Shown here piece by piece: positions 8,541 through 17,365 of a DNA stretch of 38,592 nucleotides (position 1 is its first letter; every line of letters starts with the position of its first letter). Source of the stretch: Bacillota bacterium. GTDB taxonomy: Bacteria > Bacillota > Dethiobacteria > DTU022 > UBA8154. The stretch lies in NCBI GenBank assembly GCA_029778075.1, contig JAKORA010000058.1, positions 1 to 38,592 of the forward strand, given 5' to 3'. The position numbers were made by a program, and so were the translations under genes. Under the pieces are notes generated by a model. It was not told where the DNA came from, searched no databases, and saw only the letters and a list, made by a program, of their open reading frames with translations.

Positions 8541-9515
8541 ATGGGAGATGTATTTGTTTTAATGGAACACCGTCAAGGAACATTGCGTGATGTTTCACTG
8601 GAGATGCTTACCAAAGCTTCTGAAGTAGCAGGACAATTGGGCGGAGAAACGGTTGCGGTCCTCATCGGCAGTGGTGTTGACTCTTTTGCCGAGAAGGTGG
8701 CCGGTTACAGCGATAAGGTTTTGTATGTCGACGATCCACTTTTTGCCGACTATAACTCTGAAAAATACCAGAGGGTCCTGGTGGAGTTGATTAAGCAGTA
8801 CAACCCCGGGCTTGTGATGATCGGTCACACTACCCAGGGTGTTGACCTGGCCCCGGCCCTGGCCGTGGAAATGAACCTGCCCTTTGTCACAGACGTTATT
8901 GACATAGAATTTGTCGACGGTAAGCCACAGCCGGTACGCCAGTATTACCAGGGCAAGGTCAATGCCAACTTTGCCTTCAAAGGAGAGCCTCCTTACCTGA
9001 TTACTTTCAGGGAAGCTACTCTGGAGGCTGGCGAGCCCTCCAAGCAGGGGAAAGTGGAAAAGGTAGAGTCGCCTTTAAAAGAGGATATCGGCTATCGCCG
9101 GTTTATAGAGTATGTGGAAGCTGAAGTCGGAGACGTGGATATTACCCAATCGGAGATCCTGGTTGCTGTCGGCCGGGGAATCAGAGAGGATAAGAACATG
9201 GCCATGATCGAGGACCTGGCCAAAGTACTTAAAGCCGACATCTGCGGCTCCCGTGCGGCGACAGACGCAGGATGGATACCTCATGACCGCCAGGTGGGCA
9301 CCTCCGGTAAAACGGTTAAGCCCAAGCTCTATATTGCTATCGGGATTTCCGGCGCATTCCAGCACCTGGCCGGGATGAAGGGAGCCAAAACCATTGTGGC
9401 TATTAACAAGGACCCCGATGCTCCGATCTTTACAGTGGCTGATTTCGCCATTATTGACGACCTTTTCAAGGTGGTCCCCAAACTGACCGAGAAGCTGAAA
9501 GAGCTGCGGGGTTAA
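8541..9515 (+). CDS. etfA: Electron transfer flavoprotein alpha subunit
   Basis: FAD-binding region [44 protein letters not shown] and [22 protein letters not shown]. Confidence 0.96.
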   Translation: MGDVFVLMEHRQGTLRDVSLEMLTKASEVAGQLGGETVAVLIGSGVDSFAEKVAGYSDKVLYVDDPLFADYNSEKYQRVLVELIKQYNPGLVMIGHTTQGVDLAPALAVEMNLPFVTDVIDIEFVDGKPQPVRQYYQGKVNANFAFKGEPPYLITFREATLEAGEPSKQGKVEKVESPLKEDIGYRRFIEYVEAEVGDVDITQSEILVAVGRGIREDKNMAMIEDLAKVLKADICGSRAATDAGWIPHDRQVGTSGKTVKPKLYIAIGISGAFQHLAGMKGAKTIVAINKDPDAPIFTVADFAIIDDLFKVVPKLTEKLKELRG

Positions 9516-9564
9516 TTTAAAAAGACATCAGCAGTTACTTTTTGTTGGAGGATGAAAAAAAGCA

Positions 9565-11565
9565 ATGAACAACAAACCCAAAATTGGTGTGTATGTCTGT
9601 CACTGCGGAATTAACATTGCCAAAACGGTGGATGTTGATGCCGTTACAGAGTTTGCCTCTCACCTGCCCAATGTCAAGGTGGCGCGCAATTACTCCTATA
9701 TGTGCTCTGACCCCGGACAGCTTCTCATCAGGGAAGATATTAAAAATGAAGGATTAAACCGCGTGGTGGTGGCCTCCTGTTCCCCCCGCATGCACGAGTT
9801 GACTTTCCGCAAAACTCTGGCGGAAACAGGACTCAATCCTTATTACCTGGAAATGGCCAATATAAGGGAACAGTGCTCCTGGGTGCATGAAGATCGCGAG
9901 AGGGCAACGAGCAAGGCCAAAAAGCTGGTGGCTTCCGCTGTATCTAAGGTACGGTTGCTGGAGCCCCTGCAGGAAAAAGAGGTGGATGTGGAACCGGCCA
10001 CTCTGATTATCGGTGGAGGTATCGCGGGAATCCAGGCTGCCCTGGATATTGCCGAGGCCGGGTTTAAAGTTTACCTGGTAGAGAAGACTCCATCTATCGG
10101 CGGCAGGATGTCCCAACTGGACAAAACCTTCCCCACCCTGGACTGCTCCGCCTGCATCCTTACACCAAAAATGGTGGATGTGGCTGGTCACCCCAATATC
10201 GAGCTCTTTACCTATTCCCAGGTGGAAGATGTCTCCGGTTACGTGGGCAACTTTGATGTAAAAGTGCGCCGGAAAGCGCGCTATGTCGATATGGACAAGT
10301 GTACCGGCTGTGGCGCCTGTGCACAGGAATGCCGTCTGGCCGGCCGGATCCCCAACGACTTTGATGCGGGGATGGGAAAAAGAGGCGCCATTTATCTTCC
10401 TTTCCCACAGGCTGTCCCGGCCAAATATACTATTGATTCAACGCGCTGTCTCTTCCTGACCAGGGGCAAGTGCGGGAAATCGCCCAAATGTGTGGATGCC
10501 TGTGCCGCCGGTGCCATTAACTTTGAACAAAAGGACGAGATTGTGGAGTTCAAAGTGGGCGCTATTATCGTGGCCACCGGTTTCGATGTTTTTGACGCCT
10601 CCCGGAAGCCCGAGTACGGTTACAACGACTACGAAAACGTTATAACCGCGCTGGAGCTGGAGCGCCTGGTATCAGCCTCCGGCCCCACAGGAGGCAATAT
10701 TGTCATCGGTACGGGAGATAACGCCTTTGTCCCCAAAGAGGTGGCTTTTATCAGCTGTGTCGGTTCCCGTGATAAAAGCGTGGGGAACGAGTACTGCTCC
10801 CGTGTATGCTGCATGTATACGGCGAAGCTGGCCCACCTGGTCAAGGAGAAAATCCCGGAAGCAAATGTCAGGGTTTATTACATGGATGTCAGGGCTTTCG
10901 GTAAGGGTTTTGAGGAGTTTTATGACCGTGTGCGCCGTGAGGGGGTCCGCTATATCCGCGGCAATCCCTCCGAAATATTCAAGCGCGGCGACAAGCTGGT
11001 TATCAAAGCGGAAAACACTCTTACGTCGACCCCCCTGGAAGACGAAGTGGATCTCGTGGTCCTGGCGGTAGGGCTGGAGCCGCGTAAAGATGCCCGGGAG
11101 ATAATCGATCTGCTGCGCCTGTCGCAGTCGGCAGACCGCTTTTACCTGGAGGCGCATCCCAAGCTTGCTCCTGTGAATACGGCAACCGATGGCGTTTTCC
11201 TGGCCGGAGTCGCCCAGGGTCCCAAGGATATCCCCGATACTGTTGCTCAGGCCAAGGGTGCGGCTTCTTCCGCCCTGGTCCTGCTCTCCAGCGGGAAGGT
11301 AAAGATTGGGGCTCAAATTTCCTTCGTCAACGAGGCAACCTGCAGGGGCTGCGGCTTCTGTGTGGAGATCTGCCCGTACGGCGCTATAGAGCTTGTAACG
11401 GTAAACCGCATGGGACATCCGGTTTCCGTGGCCAGGGTAAACGAAGCTCTGTGTAAGGGCTGCGGCGCCTGCGCAGCCGGCTGTCTCTCCGGCTCTATCC
11501 AGCAAAAATCCTTCATGGATAGGCAGATACTGCCGCAAATTGCAGTACTGGGGGGTATGAGATGA
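9565..11565 (+). CDS. hdrA: Heterodisulfide reductase subunit A-like FAD/Fe-S protein
   Basis: GVYVCHCGINIAKTVDV; FAD motif LIIGGGIAGIQAALDIAEAG; FPTLDCSACILTPKM; multiple 4Fe-4S motifs including C-terminal CRGCGFCVEICPYG and CKGCGACAAGC. Confidence 0.95.
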   Translation: MNNKPKIGVYVCHCGINIAKTVDVDAVTEFASHLPNVKVARNYSYMCSDPGQLLIREDIKNEGLNRVVVASCSPRMHELTFRKTLAETGLNPYYLEMANIREQCSWVHEDRERATSKAKKLVASAVSKVRLLEPLQEKEVDVEPATLIIGGGIAGIQAALDIAEAGFKVYLVEKTPSIGGRMSQLDKTFPTLDCSACILTPKMVDVAGHPNIELFTYSQVEDVSGYVGNFDVKVRRKARYVDMDKCTGCGACAQECRLAGRIPNDFDAGMGKRGAIYLPFPQAVPAKYTIDSTRCLFLTRGKCGKSPKCVDACAAGAINFEQKDEIVEFKVGAIIVATGFDVFDASRKPEYGYNDYENVITALELERLVSASGPTGGNIVIGTGDNAFVPKEVAFISCVGSRDKSVGNEYCSRVCCMYTAKLAHLVKEKIPEANVRVYYMDVRAFGKGFEEFYDRVRREGVRYIRGNPSEIFKRGDKLVIKAENTLTSTPLEDEVDLVVLAVGLEPRKDAREIIDLLRLSQSADRFYLEAHPKLAPVNTATDGVFLAGVAQGPKDIPDTVAQAKGAASSALVLLSSGKVKIGAQISFVNEATCRGCGFCVEICPYGAIELVTVNRMGHPVSVARVNEALCKGCGACAAGCLSGSIQQKSFMDRQILPQIAVLGGMR

Positions 11566-11993
11566 ACGAGCAGTTTGAACCCAACGTAGTAGCCTTCTTA
11601 TGTAACTGGTGCTCCTATGCAGGAGCCGACCTTGCAGGGACCAGCAGAATACAGTATCCGACAAATCTCAATGTCATCAGGGTGATGTGTAGCGGAAGGG
11701 CTAACCCGCTTTTTGTGATGAACGCTCTGCAGCAGGGTGCAGACGGGGTTTTGATCTCCGGTTGCCATCCCGGTGACTGTCATTATATGGAAGGCAACTT
11801 TTACGCTCGCCGCCGCTTTACCCTGATGAAAGAACTCCTGGAGTACGTGGGAGTGGAACCCGGCCGCTTCAACATGAGCTGGGTCTCCGCCTCGGAGGGC
11901 AGCAAGTGGAAAGATGTAGTGCAGGAAGTGGTCGAAAAAGCGAAAGAGGCCGGGCCGTTTGAGCAATTCCGGCGGAACAAGATCAACTGGTAG
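11562..11993 (+). CDS. flxD: MvhD/FlxD-like [2Fe-2S] hydrogenase/heterodisulfide reductase delta subunit
   Basis: FLCNWCSYAGADLAG...RVMCSGR...GADGVLISGCHPGDCHY; overlaps the hdrA stop (ATGA). Confidence 0.92.
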   Translation: MNEQFEPNVVAFLCNWCSYAGADLAGTSRIQYPTNLNVIRVMCSGRANPLFVMNALQQGADGVLISGCHPGDCHYMEGNFYARRRFTLMKELLEYVGVEPGRFNMSWVSASEGSKWKDVVQEVVEKAKEAGPFEQFRRNKINW

Positions 11994-12007
11994 AGGAGGA
12001 GGATCGC

Positions 12008-12991
12008 TTGGTAGACCTGGATAAATTAAGAAATGTAGCCAAAGAGACCGTCTCCCGTGATGATGTCAAGTATCTTATCGGCTGGAGGCAGGGCACTTAT
12101 GGCTTCAGGGTGTCACCGTACTTTATAAAAGAACCGGAGGAAGCAGAAAAGCTAATCTTTTCACCCCTTTGTACCAATAACCTGGCGACCTATCTCGTAC
12201 TCACGGAAAAACTTCCGCTGCCCCGGGGAGTAGAACCCGATAGCCGTAAAATTGCTCTAATGGTTAAGGGCTGTGACAGCCGTGCCGTTGTACAACAGTT
12301 AATCGAACAGGGCATTAAAAGGGAAAGCGTGCTTCTTATTGGCTGTCCCTGTGAAGGGGTAATCGACTTAAAAAAGGTGGAAGAGAAATTTCCCCACCAG
12401 CCGGCGCCCGTAGAGGCCCGGTGGAACAACGGAAAAATTGTTTTTCACCTGCCTGATGGGGATAAGGAGTTTCCCAAAGAGGAAGTCGTGGCTGAAAAAT
12501 GCCTTACCTGCCGCTATCCCAATCCTGTTATGACCGATGTGATGCTCTGGGAAGAGGTTCAGACTTGGGGTAGCGATGAATATGCAGATGTCAAGGAACT
12601 GGAGGCCAAAAGCCCGCAGGAACGTTGGTCCTTCTGGGAGGATAAATTTTCCAGTTGTATAAGGTGCTATTCCTGTCGCAACGTTTGCCCCATGTGCTAC
12701 TGTGAAGACTGTATACTGGATAGGCTGAATCCGCAGTGGATCTTTCGTTCCAACAATATTTCCGAGAACACGGCCTTCCATCTGGCCCGGGCCTTCCATC
12801 TGGCCGGGCGTTGCGTAGAATGCGGGGAATGTCAAAGGGTTTGCCCTGTAGGGATACCTTTAATGAAGTTGAACAGAAAGCTTGCCAAAGAAGTCAAAGA
12901 AAAATATGAGTATATCCCCGGGCTTGATCCTGAGTCGAAACCGCTCCAGGCCAGCTACCGTCCGGATGATAAAGAAGACTTCATTCTCTAG
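12008..12991 (+). CDS. FlxC-like 4Fe-4S protein (FrhB-like/4Fe-4S dicluster subunit)
   Basis: TTG start after GAGGAGGA; CIRCYSCRNVCPMCYCEDC and CVECGECQRVCPVG motifs; position between FlxD-like and FlxB-like genes. Confidence 0.8.
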   Translation: MVDLDKLRNVAKETVSRDDVKYLIGWRQGTYGFRVSPYFIKEPEEAEKLIFSPLCTNNLATYLVLTEKLPLPRGVEPDSRKIALMVKGCDSRAVVQQLIEQGIKRESVLLIGCPCEGVIDLKKVEEKFPHQPAPVEARWNNGKIVFHLPDGDKEFPKEEVVAEKCLTCRYPNPVMTDVMLWEEVQTWGSDEYADVKELEAKSPQERWSFWEDKFSSCIRCYSCRNVCPMCYCEDCILDRLNPQWIFRSNNISENTAFHLARAFHLAGRCVECGECQRVCPVGIPLMKLNRKLAKEVKEKYEYIPGLDPESKPLQASYRPDDKEDFIL

Positions 12992-13002
12992 AGGTGGGTG
13001 CT

Positions 13003-14022
13003 ATGGATACTAAAAAGTTGAGTAAAGATAAGTGGGGCGATTTTATCGCCGTGCTTGGTGCACAAAAAAAGCTGTATACCCCTCAAAAAGAGGGGGAAAG
13101 CCTCAGGTTTAAGCCTGTTGCTGCGGGAAACCAGGTTAATCTGGATTTCTCCAATACGACAGTACCGCCTAAAAGCGTTCTCTTTCCCCAGACGGAGACA
13201 CTATACCGGTTTGAGCAGGGTAGTACCGCTATCAGTCTTCCGGAGGAGGCGGGCGAGGCGGTAATTTTGGGTATCAGACCCTGTGATGCCCGGGCCATGG
13301 CCATTGTGGACAGTGTTTTTTCCTGGGATGTAGACGATCCTTACTATCTCCAAAGGCGTGAGAAGACGGCCCTCATAGGACTCTCCTGCCGGGAGCCCGG
13401 CGTTAACTGTTTTTGTACTTCCGTCGGGGGCGGCCCGGCCTCTACAGAAGGATTGGATATCCTTTTGACAGACCTGGGAGAAGCCTATCTAGTGCAGATC
13501 CTTACTGAAAAGGGCGAAAATATTAAACTCTCCACCCAGGAACTGCTGCAAGATGCCGCGGAGGAGGATGTAAAAACGGCAGAGAAGCTCTCCGGGGAGG
13601 CCGCCTCCAGGATCAGCAGGAGTATTGAGCCCGACGGCATCCCGGAAAAGCTGCCGGAACTGTGGGAAAGCCCGCTTTGGAAAGATTTTTCCGATTCCTG
13701 CCTGGGATGCGGAACCTGCACCTTCCTCTGTCCGACCTGTCACTGTTTTGATATTCAGGACGAAATGGAGGGTCTGGAAGGGCGCCGGTGCCGGATGTGG
13801 GACTCCTGCATGTTTGCGGAATATACCCTGCATACCTCCGGGCACAATCCACGTCCTTCACGCCGTGAACGCGTGCGCAACAGGATTAACCACAAGTACT
13901 CCTATTATGTAAACAACTTCGGGAAAATTGCTTGTGTAGGTTGTGGGCGGTGTATAGATCTCTGCCCGGTCAACATCGATATTCTTGACATTTTATCACA
14001 GGTTGTTAAGGAGGCAATATGA
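13003..14022 (+). CDS. FlxB-like 4Fe-4S protein (hydrogenase/sulfite reductase subunit A-like)
   Basis: ILGIRPCDARA; CLGCGTCTFLCPTCHCFDI; CVGCGRCIDLCPVNIDI; ATG at 13003 after GAGGTGGG (the ORF track start 12994 is an upstream GTG). Confidence 0.82.
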   Translation: MDTKKLSKDKWGDFIAVLGAQKKLYTPQKEGESLRFKPVAAGNQVNLDFSNTTVPPKSVLFPQTETLYRFEQGSTAISLPEEAGEAVILGIRPCDARAMAIVDSVFSWDVDDPYYLQRREKTALIGLSCREPGVNCFCTSVGGGPASTEGLDILLTDLGEAYLVQILTEKGENIKLSTQELLQDAAEEDVKTAEKLSGEAASRISRSIEPDGIPEKLPELWESPLWKDFSDSCLGCGTCTFLCPTCHCFDIQDEMEGLEGRRCRMWDSCMFAEYTLHTSGHNPRPSRRERVRNRINHKYSYYVNNFGKIACVGCGRCIDLCPVNIDILDILSQVVKEAI

Positions 14023-14867
14023 ACGAGAACGGAAATCCCTATAAACCTGAAATAGCAACTGTCGAGGACACCTGGTACGAAACAGCCGGCGAACGCGCTA
14101 TCAAAACCTTCAAAGTTGTCCTTGACGATGAAAAGGCAAGGGAAAGCTGGAGTCACCGTCCCGGACAATGCGCCATGATCGGTGTGCTCGGAGTAGGGGA
14201 GAGCATGATTTCCATTTCCTGTTCTCCCACAGAGGGTAAATTCCTCCGGTTTTCCGTCATGCGTATGGGTAAAGTTACCCAGGCCCTGCACGAGCTTGAA
14301 CCCGGTGACAAGATGACAGTACGTGGTCCTTACGGGAACAGCTTTCCCGTGGACGATTGGAAAGGGAAGAATATCCTTACAATCGGCGGTGGTATCGGCC
14401 AGGCTCCTTTACGCCCAATTGTCGAGTATGTCCGGGCCAACCGCGGTGACTATAAGGACCTGACCCTTATTTACGGTGCCCGGACTTCCGGAGATCTTTG
14501 CTTCAAAAAGGAATTTGAGGCCATGAGAGAGTCCGGTGATGTAAACTGCCATCTTTCCATTGACGTCCAGGAAGAAGGCTGGCCCCATTATGTAGGATTC
14601 GTCCCATCCTTGCTGATGGATGTTAATCCTTCCCCGGAAAATACCATAGCCATTACTTGCGGGCCGCCGATTATGATCAAGTTTGTGCTGGAGAACCTTA
14701 AAAAGCTGAATTTCGCCGACGAGCAGATTTATACAACCCTGGAGAACAGGATGAAATGCGGATTTGGCAAGTGCGGGCGCTGCAATGTAGGCAACCTTTA
14801 CGTTTGCAAGGACGGGCCTGTATTCAGCTATGCCACCCTTAAAAATGTACCGGAGGCCTTTGCCTGA
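14019..14867 (+). CDS. flxA: FlxA-like FAD/NAD(P)H-binding oxidoreductase subunit (hydrogenase gamma/AsrB family)
   Basis: RPGQCAMIGVLGVGESMISIS; GPYGNSFPVDDWKGKNILTIGGGIGQAPLRP; C-terminal MKCGFGKCGRCNVGNLYVCKDGPVF iron-sulfur site; ATGA overlap with the preceding gene. Confidence 0.88.
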   Translation: MNENGNPYKPEIATVEDTWYETAGERAIKTFKVVLDDEKARESWSHRPGQCAMIGVLGVGESMISISCSPTEGKFLRFSVMRMGKVTQALHELEPGDKMTVRGPYGNSFPVDDWKGKNILTIGGGIGQAPLRPIVEYVRANRGDYKDLTLIYGARTSGDLCFKKEFEAMRESGDVNCHLSIDVQEEGWPHYVGFVPSLLMDVNPSPENTIAITCGPPIMIKFVLENLKKLNFADEQIYTTLENRMKCGFGKCGRCNVGNLYVCKDGPVFSYATLKNVPEAFA

Positions 14868-14911
14868 AACCAAAGCGCATTAAAGAAAGATAGAACGGTA
14901 CGGTGTTATGA

Positions 14912-14951
14912 ATGGGGATGCTCCCCGGGGCTTACCGGGGCGTGTCCCCAT
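14912..14951. other. Strong GC-rich inverted repeat/hairpin
   Basis: ATGGGGA TGCT CCCCGG GGCTTA CCGGGG CGTG TCCCCAT: outer 7-bp and inner 6-bp perfect arms; no T-tract afterwards. Confidence 0.75.
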
Positions 14952-15078
14952 ATTGATATTTCTCAATTAGTCCAAGCAGACGAATAAAATGCGGAATAAT
15001 TATGATACCTTTTTCTTCTGTATTAATACTGCGCAAATGGGAAACATCTATACTATTAACAGGAAAGGGGTATGTGCT

Positions 15079-15567
15079 TTGGAACATTTCGGTCAGGTGA
15101 TCGAGCTAACCGGAAAAGACAAAGCCCTGGTCAAGGTACGGCAGCACCATGCCTGCGGTAATTGCGGGGCTTGCGGGCGTGTTTTCGGCGATCCTGAACA
15201 GCGGGATACTTTCATGGTGGAGGTTAGTAACCCTGTCGGTGCCAAAAAGGGGCAACTCGTTCGTCTGGAAATTGGGGAGCGGGAAATGCTTCTTGCCGCT
15301 GTGCTTCTTTATCTGGTTCCTCTTGTGGGTTTGCTTATCGGCTTGTTTGCCGGCCGGGGGTTGGCTATAAGTTACGGGTTGGGCGGAAATCCCGATTTTT
15401 GGGGTTTGGGCTTAGGGCTTGCGCTGATGGTTTTAGTTTTCATTTTGTTAAGAGCACAGGAGGTAAAACTGGCCAAAGGGAGCCGCTTCAAGGTAGCAAT
15501 AACCGCTGTGGTTGGCGCTGATGAGATCCCACCTGAATTATGTGTAACAAACTCTGCCGGGGAATAA
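15079..15567 (+). CDS. RseC/MucC-like (SoxR-reducing system/sigma-E regulator family) membrane protein
   Basis: N-terminal GQVIEL...ALVKVRQHHACGNCGACG, two hydrophobic helices (LLAAVLLYLVPLVGLLIGLFAG, GLGLGLALMVLVFILL); likely TTG start at 15079 after AGGAAAGGGG. Confidence 0.8.
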   Translation: MEHFGQVIELTGKDKALVKVRQHHACGNCGACGRVFGDPEQRDTFMVEVSNPVGAKKGQLVRLEIGEREMLLAAVLLYLVPLVGLLIGLFAGRGLAISYGLGGNPDFWGLGLGLALMVLVFILLRAQEVKLAKGSRFKVAITAVVGADEIPPELCVTNSAGE

Positions 15568-15700
15568 CCCGGAATATATTTCCGGACGACTCTCAGGATC
15601 TCGGTTTTCTTTGCAGCCCAGGGAATCAATGACAAATCAAGGAACGCGCTACCCCGGTTGTCAGAACTCATATGGGTGCAAGTTGAGTGCAATATTATCC

Positions 15701-15729
15701 TTGCACCGGCCGGTTTTATATGTTAAAAT
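15701..15729 (+). promoter_or_regulatory. Putative promoter for the lysine-riboswitch operon
   Basis: TTGCAC (15701-15706), 17 nt spacer, TAAAAT (15724-15729), about 40 nt upstream of the aptamer. Confidence 0.5.
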
Positions 15730-15769
15730 ATTTACCAAGCTAAAAGTAAATAAATACCTCATCTCTTTA

Positions 15770-15962
15770 CCTGAGGTGGGGTAGAGGTGCGGCAGGCAAT
15801 GAGTAGGCACGGTGAAAGCAGGGACTTGATGAATCGTGCGGAAAGGTGCCGCCGCCGAAGTTTTTAGCTTTTCCCGCAAGCTAAAAGCTGGTTCTTCAGT
15901 GAACAACTGATGAACTGTCACCGGGGAGAAGCCCTTTTTCCCGGTGGAGCGCTATCTCACTA
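15770..15962 (+). ncRNA. Lysine riboswitch (L-box) aptamer
   Basis: Conserved blocks GTAGAGGTGCG, AGTA, GAAAGGTGCCGCCGCCGAAG, GCTGG, ACTGTCA, GGAGCGCTATCTCA; P1 TGAG/CTCA; upstream of lysA. Confidence 0.96.
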
Positions 15963-15991
15963 AGGGCACGAGAGGTTTACAGTGCAGTTTC

Positions 15992-16026
15992 AAACGACTG
16001 GCGGTTAAACCTGTTGGTCGTTTTTT
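15992..16026 (+). terminator. Lysine riboswitch expression-platform terminator
   Basis: AACGACTGGCGGTTAAACCTGTTGGTCGTT hairpin (with G-U pairs) followed by T-rich tract, just before the lysA SD. Confidence 0.85.
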
Positions 16027-16049
16027 AATTTTTTCCAGGAGGTTATAAT

Positions 16050-17345
16050 ATGATCCTGTCGGGGACAATGCAGATTAACAGTAAACAGCACCTGGAAATA
16101 GGCGGGTGTGATACCGTTGCTCTCGCTGAGGAGTTTGGCACCCCCCTCTACGTTATGGATGAAGAGCAGGTAAGAGAAAATTGCCGCCGGTATCTGCAGG
16201 CCATGCAGAAAAAATATCCCCGGGGGAAAATTCTTTATGCCGGCAAAGCTTTCCTGGTCCTGGCTATGGCAAAGCTCGTTGCAGAGGAAGGGCTGGGTCT
16301 GGATGTTGTTTCCGGAGGGGAACTGTACACGGCTCTAAAGGCCGGTTTCCCGGCAGAGCATCTTTATTTTCACGGCAACAATAAAAGCAGGCAAGAGTTG
16401 CTGGAGGCCCTGGAGGCGAAAATCGGACGAATTGTCGTCGACAGCTTCTCCGAGCTGCAGGAGCTGCAGGAGCTCTCCGCAAGCAGGCGACAAAAAGTAG
16501 ATGTTCTTTTACGGGTCAAACCGGGTATAGAAGCGCATACCCATGATTATATCCAAACTGGCCGGGAAGATTCCAAGTTTGGGCTCGGTTTTTCCGAGGC
16601 CAGGGAGGCAGTTCGCCAGATCCTGTCTGCAGCCCCCTATCTTGAGCTCAGGGGATTTCACTGTCATATCGGTTCCCAGATTTTCCAATTGGAGCCCTAT
16701 CGCCTGGCAGCAAAGGCTATGCTGGATTTTATGTCGGAGGTAAGGGCAGAAACCGGTTACGTGGCTTCGGAGCTGGACCTGGGCGGCGGGCTGGGTATTC
16801 GTTACACGCAGGGTGACAATCCTCCTTCCATTGAAACTTTTGTGGAGACTGTGGCTGCCGCGGTGCAGGATGAGGCGGAGCAAAGAAAATACCCCCTGCC
16901 TGAGCTTCTTTTGGAGCCGGGGCGTTCGATTACCGGTGAAGCTGGTATTACTCTGTACCGTGTGGGAGTGATTAAGGAGGTGCCCGGGGTCAGGTGCTAT
17001 GTATCCGTCGATGGCGGGATGATGGATAATATTCGGCCGGCCCTGTACCAGGCACGCTATGAAGCAATGATTGCCAATAAAGCCCTGCAGGAACCGGTGA
17101 AGACGGTTACTATAGCAGGGAAAGCATGCGAGTCAGGCGATCTTCTACTAGTGGACACTTGTCTGCCCCCTGTGGAAAAAGGCGATCTTTTGGCTGTTTT
17201 CAGCACCGGAGCTTACTGCTATGCTATGGCCAGCAACTATAACCGCAACCCCCGGCCGCCTGTAGTTTTTGTGCGCAACGGAAAACCCAGGGTTGTTGTT
17301 CGCCGTGAAACTTACGGTGATCTTTTAACCCTGGAGGAACTTTAG
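16050..17345 (+). CDS. lysA: Diaminopimelate decarboxylase
   Basis: AGKAFLVLAMAKLVAEEGLGLDVVSGGELYTAL, GFHCHIGSQI, LDLGGGLGIRY, LEPGRSI, DTCLPPVEKGDLLAVFSTGAYCYAMASNYNRNPRP; lysine riboswitch upstream. Confidence 0.97.
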   Translation: MILSGTMQINSKQHLEIGGCDTVALAEEFGTPLYVMDEEQVRENCRRYLQAMQKKYPRGKILYAGKAFLVLAMAKLVAEEGLGLDVVSGGELYTALKAGFPAEHLYFHGNNKSRQELLEALEAKIGRIVVDSFSELQELQELSASRRQKVDVLLRVKPGIEAHTHDYIQTGREDSKFGLGFSEAREAVRQILSAAPYLELRGFHCHIGSQIFQLEPYRLAAKAMLDFMSEVRAETGYVASELDLGGGLGIRYTQGDNPPSIETFVETVAAAVQDEAEQRKYPLPELLLEPGRSITGEAGITLYRVGVIKEVPGVRCYVSVDGGMMDNIRPALYQARYEAMIANKALQEPVKTVTIAGKACESGDLLLVDTCLPPVEKGDLLAVFSTGAYCYAMASNYNRNPRPPVVFVRNGKPRVVVRRETYGDLLTLEEL

Positions 17346-17365
17346 CCCGGAGGGAGGAGTGTGCG

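Noticed and set aside
10672-11664. 330-aa - strand ORF
   Set aside because: Antisense shadow of hdrA; the sense frame has unmistakable FAD and Fe-S motifs.
14868-14988. Continuation of the flxA frame after its TGA stop as a possible selenoprotein C-terminus
   Set aside because: The protein already ends after its conserved [2Fe-2S] site as in homologs, and the extension runs through a palindrome.
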